This document shows, piece after piece, positions 63,060 to 64,000 of a DNA stretch of 64,000 bases (position 1 is its first letter; every line of letters starts with the position of its first letter). This stretch comes from Sitta carolinensis (taxonomy: Eukaryota > Chordata > Aves > Passeriformes > Sittidae). The stretch covers positions 2,542,001 to 2,606,000 of the forward strand of contig CM063295.1 in the NCBI GenBank assembly GCA_032173965.1, in the 5' to 3' direction. A program made the translations under genes and the position numbers. The notes under the pieces were generated by a model. The model saw only the letters and a list, made by a program, of their open reading frames with translations. It did no database searches and was not told where the DNA came from.

Positions 63060-63680
63060 TCTTGCTTCCCTTCTGTCCAGGATTAGGTATCCCCTTGGGG
63101 CTGAACTGAGCCCTGTCCCCAATCCTGCGGCTGGGAGAGCACAGCCTGGGGATGGGGAGGGGGCTGCATCCTGGGCGCTGCCCCAGCAGGGCTCAAAGCA
63201 GGGGCTGGCTGCCCTTCCCGGGTTCTTTTCCTTTTCAACACCAACACAAAGCCACCACAAAGCAGAGGATGCCTCAGCTGGGCCCTGGTAACAGCCAGGT
63301 CCGGCCGTGGGGAAGAAGAGCCAGCCCTGCTCTGCCGTGTGGGCCCGGATGCCTGTCCCTGCCGTGGGGCGCGGTGGGTCCCCGGGGCAGTGATGGGTCC
63401 CCCCTGTGTGCAGGCAGCGGGTGCTTTATACGGCCCGCGCCGCCCTTTGCCCGCGGCGGCCGAGATAAGGGGATGGGATGCACCGACTTGGGCCGCAGAG
63501 TAAACACGGGCTGCTGGCTCCTGCCGGCACCGCGCCTCCCTCCTCCTCCTCCCGCTGCCGCCGGGGCAGCCGGCAGCCCCCGAGGCTCCGGCCAAGCTGT
63601 GGCCCTTTGTCTCCGGCAGCAGGGCCAGCGCCGGGGCGGGTGGCAAAGGACACCGCGCACGCTGGTGCCTGGCAGGAGTC
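63060..63680. other. GC-rich spacer with TATA and GATA motifs
   Basis: No gene is recognised. On the minus strand TATAAA (63430-63425) lies about 35 bp downstream of a GATA site (plus strand AGATAAG at 63463-63469). This could be a promoter core firing leftwards, or chance. Open frames on both strands here lack any family resemblance. Confidence 0.4.
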
Positions 63681-63681
63681 A

Positions 63682-63687
63682 TTTATT
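63682..63687 (-). terminator. Poly(A) signal (AATAAA) of the right-edge minus-strand gene
   Basis: The plus strand reads tttatt, AATAAA on the minus strand, about 125 bp beyond the TGA that ends the right-edge open frame. Confidence 0.6.
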
Positions 63688-63812
63688 CACTCGTCCCAAC
63701 CCCAGCTTCGGCCGGCAGCTCCGAGCGCTCCGGTGCTGGCACTGGGGCCACCAGGTTTATCATTAACTGGGTGGCACGTGGCGGGACCGGGGCCCCCGGG
63801 GCCACAGCGGGG

Positions 63813-64000
<188 letters not shown>

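Noticed and set aside
63083..63766. Open frames of about 200 codons on both strands between CLCN7 and the right-edge gene
   Set aside because: Composition is that of GC-rich noncoding DNA. There is no domain, splice or family support.

Overview
This is a vertebrate nuclear window, almost certainly from a bird. Every recognisable gene is split by GT-AG introns. Many introns are only about 80 to 900 bp long, promoters sit in CpG-rich blocks, and the dispersed repeats are mostly short 3' pieces of CR1-type LINEs, the typical avian pattern. Gene names rest on recalled vertebrate protein families and on splice-phase bookkeeping. No database search was run, and the species cannot be named from this.

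Layout, left to right. (1) NAA60 (minus): its first three coding exons lie at 23-2676, its 3' half lies off the left edge, and a roughly 10.8 kb 5' intron leads back to a CpG-island promoter near 13.5-13.7 kb. (2) INTS15/C7orf26 (minus): six coding exons from 22778 down to about 15250, head-to-tail with NAA60. (3) DNASE1 (plus, 25753-28800) and DNASE1L2 (plus, 30485-34069): a tandem pair of secreted DNase I-family genes with nearly identical exon architecture. (4) ECI1 (minus, 40239-34631): it converges on DNASE1L2. (5) PTX4 (plus, 41082-42567): it diverges from ECI1. (6) CLCN7 (plus, 43503-61996): 25 coding exons giving 802 residues. (7) The last coding exon of an unidentified minus-strand gene enters from the right edge (64000-63813).

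There is no operon-like logic; these are independent genes. Two local groupings make sense: the DNASE1/DNASE1L2 duplicate pair, and the DNASE1L2 / ECI1 / PTX4 / CLCN7 block, whose members are also neighbours or close in the human 16p13.3 region. INTS15 maps to human 7p22, so the window joins material that is split between two human chromosomes.

The most striking anomaly is four single-base frame breaks at conserved coding positions: three in ECI1 and one in the last exon of INTS15. In each case one C of a plus-strand C run appears to be missing. Splice sites and the downstream protein sequence stay conserved, and a nearby 44-bp minisatellite shows the same kind of scattered base dropouts. Consensus error is therefore the leading explanation, with true gene damage the alternative. 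Other points are an avian PTX4 whose calcium ligands look eroded, CLEAR-like E-boxes and a ZNF143-like site at the CLCN7 start, several minisatellites, and a possible solo LTR. I found no CRISPR, tRNA, rRNA or convincing new multi-gene system.
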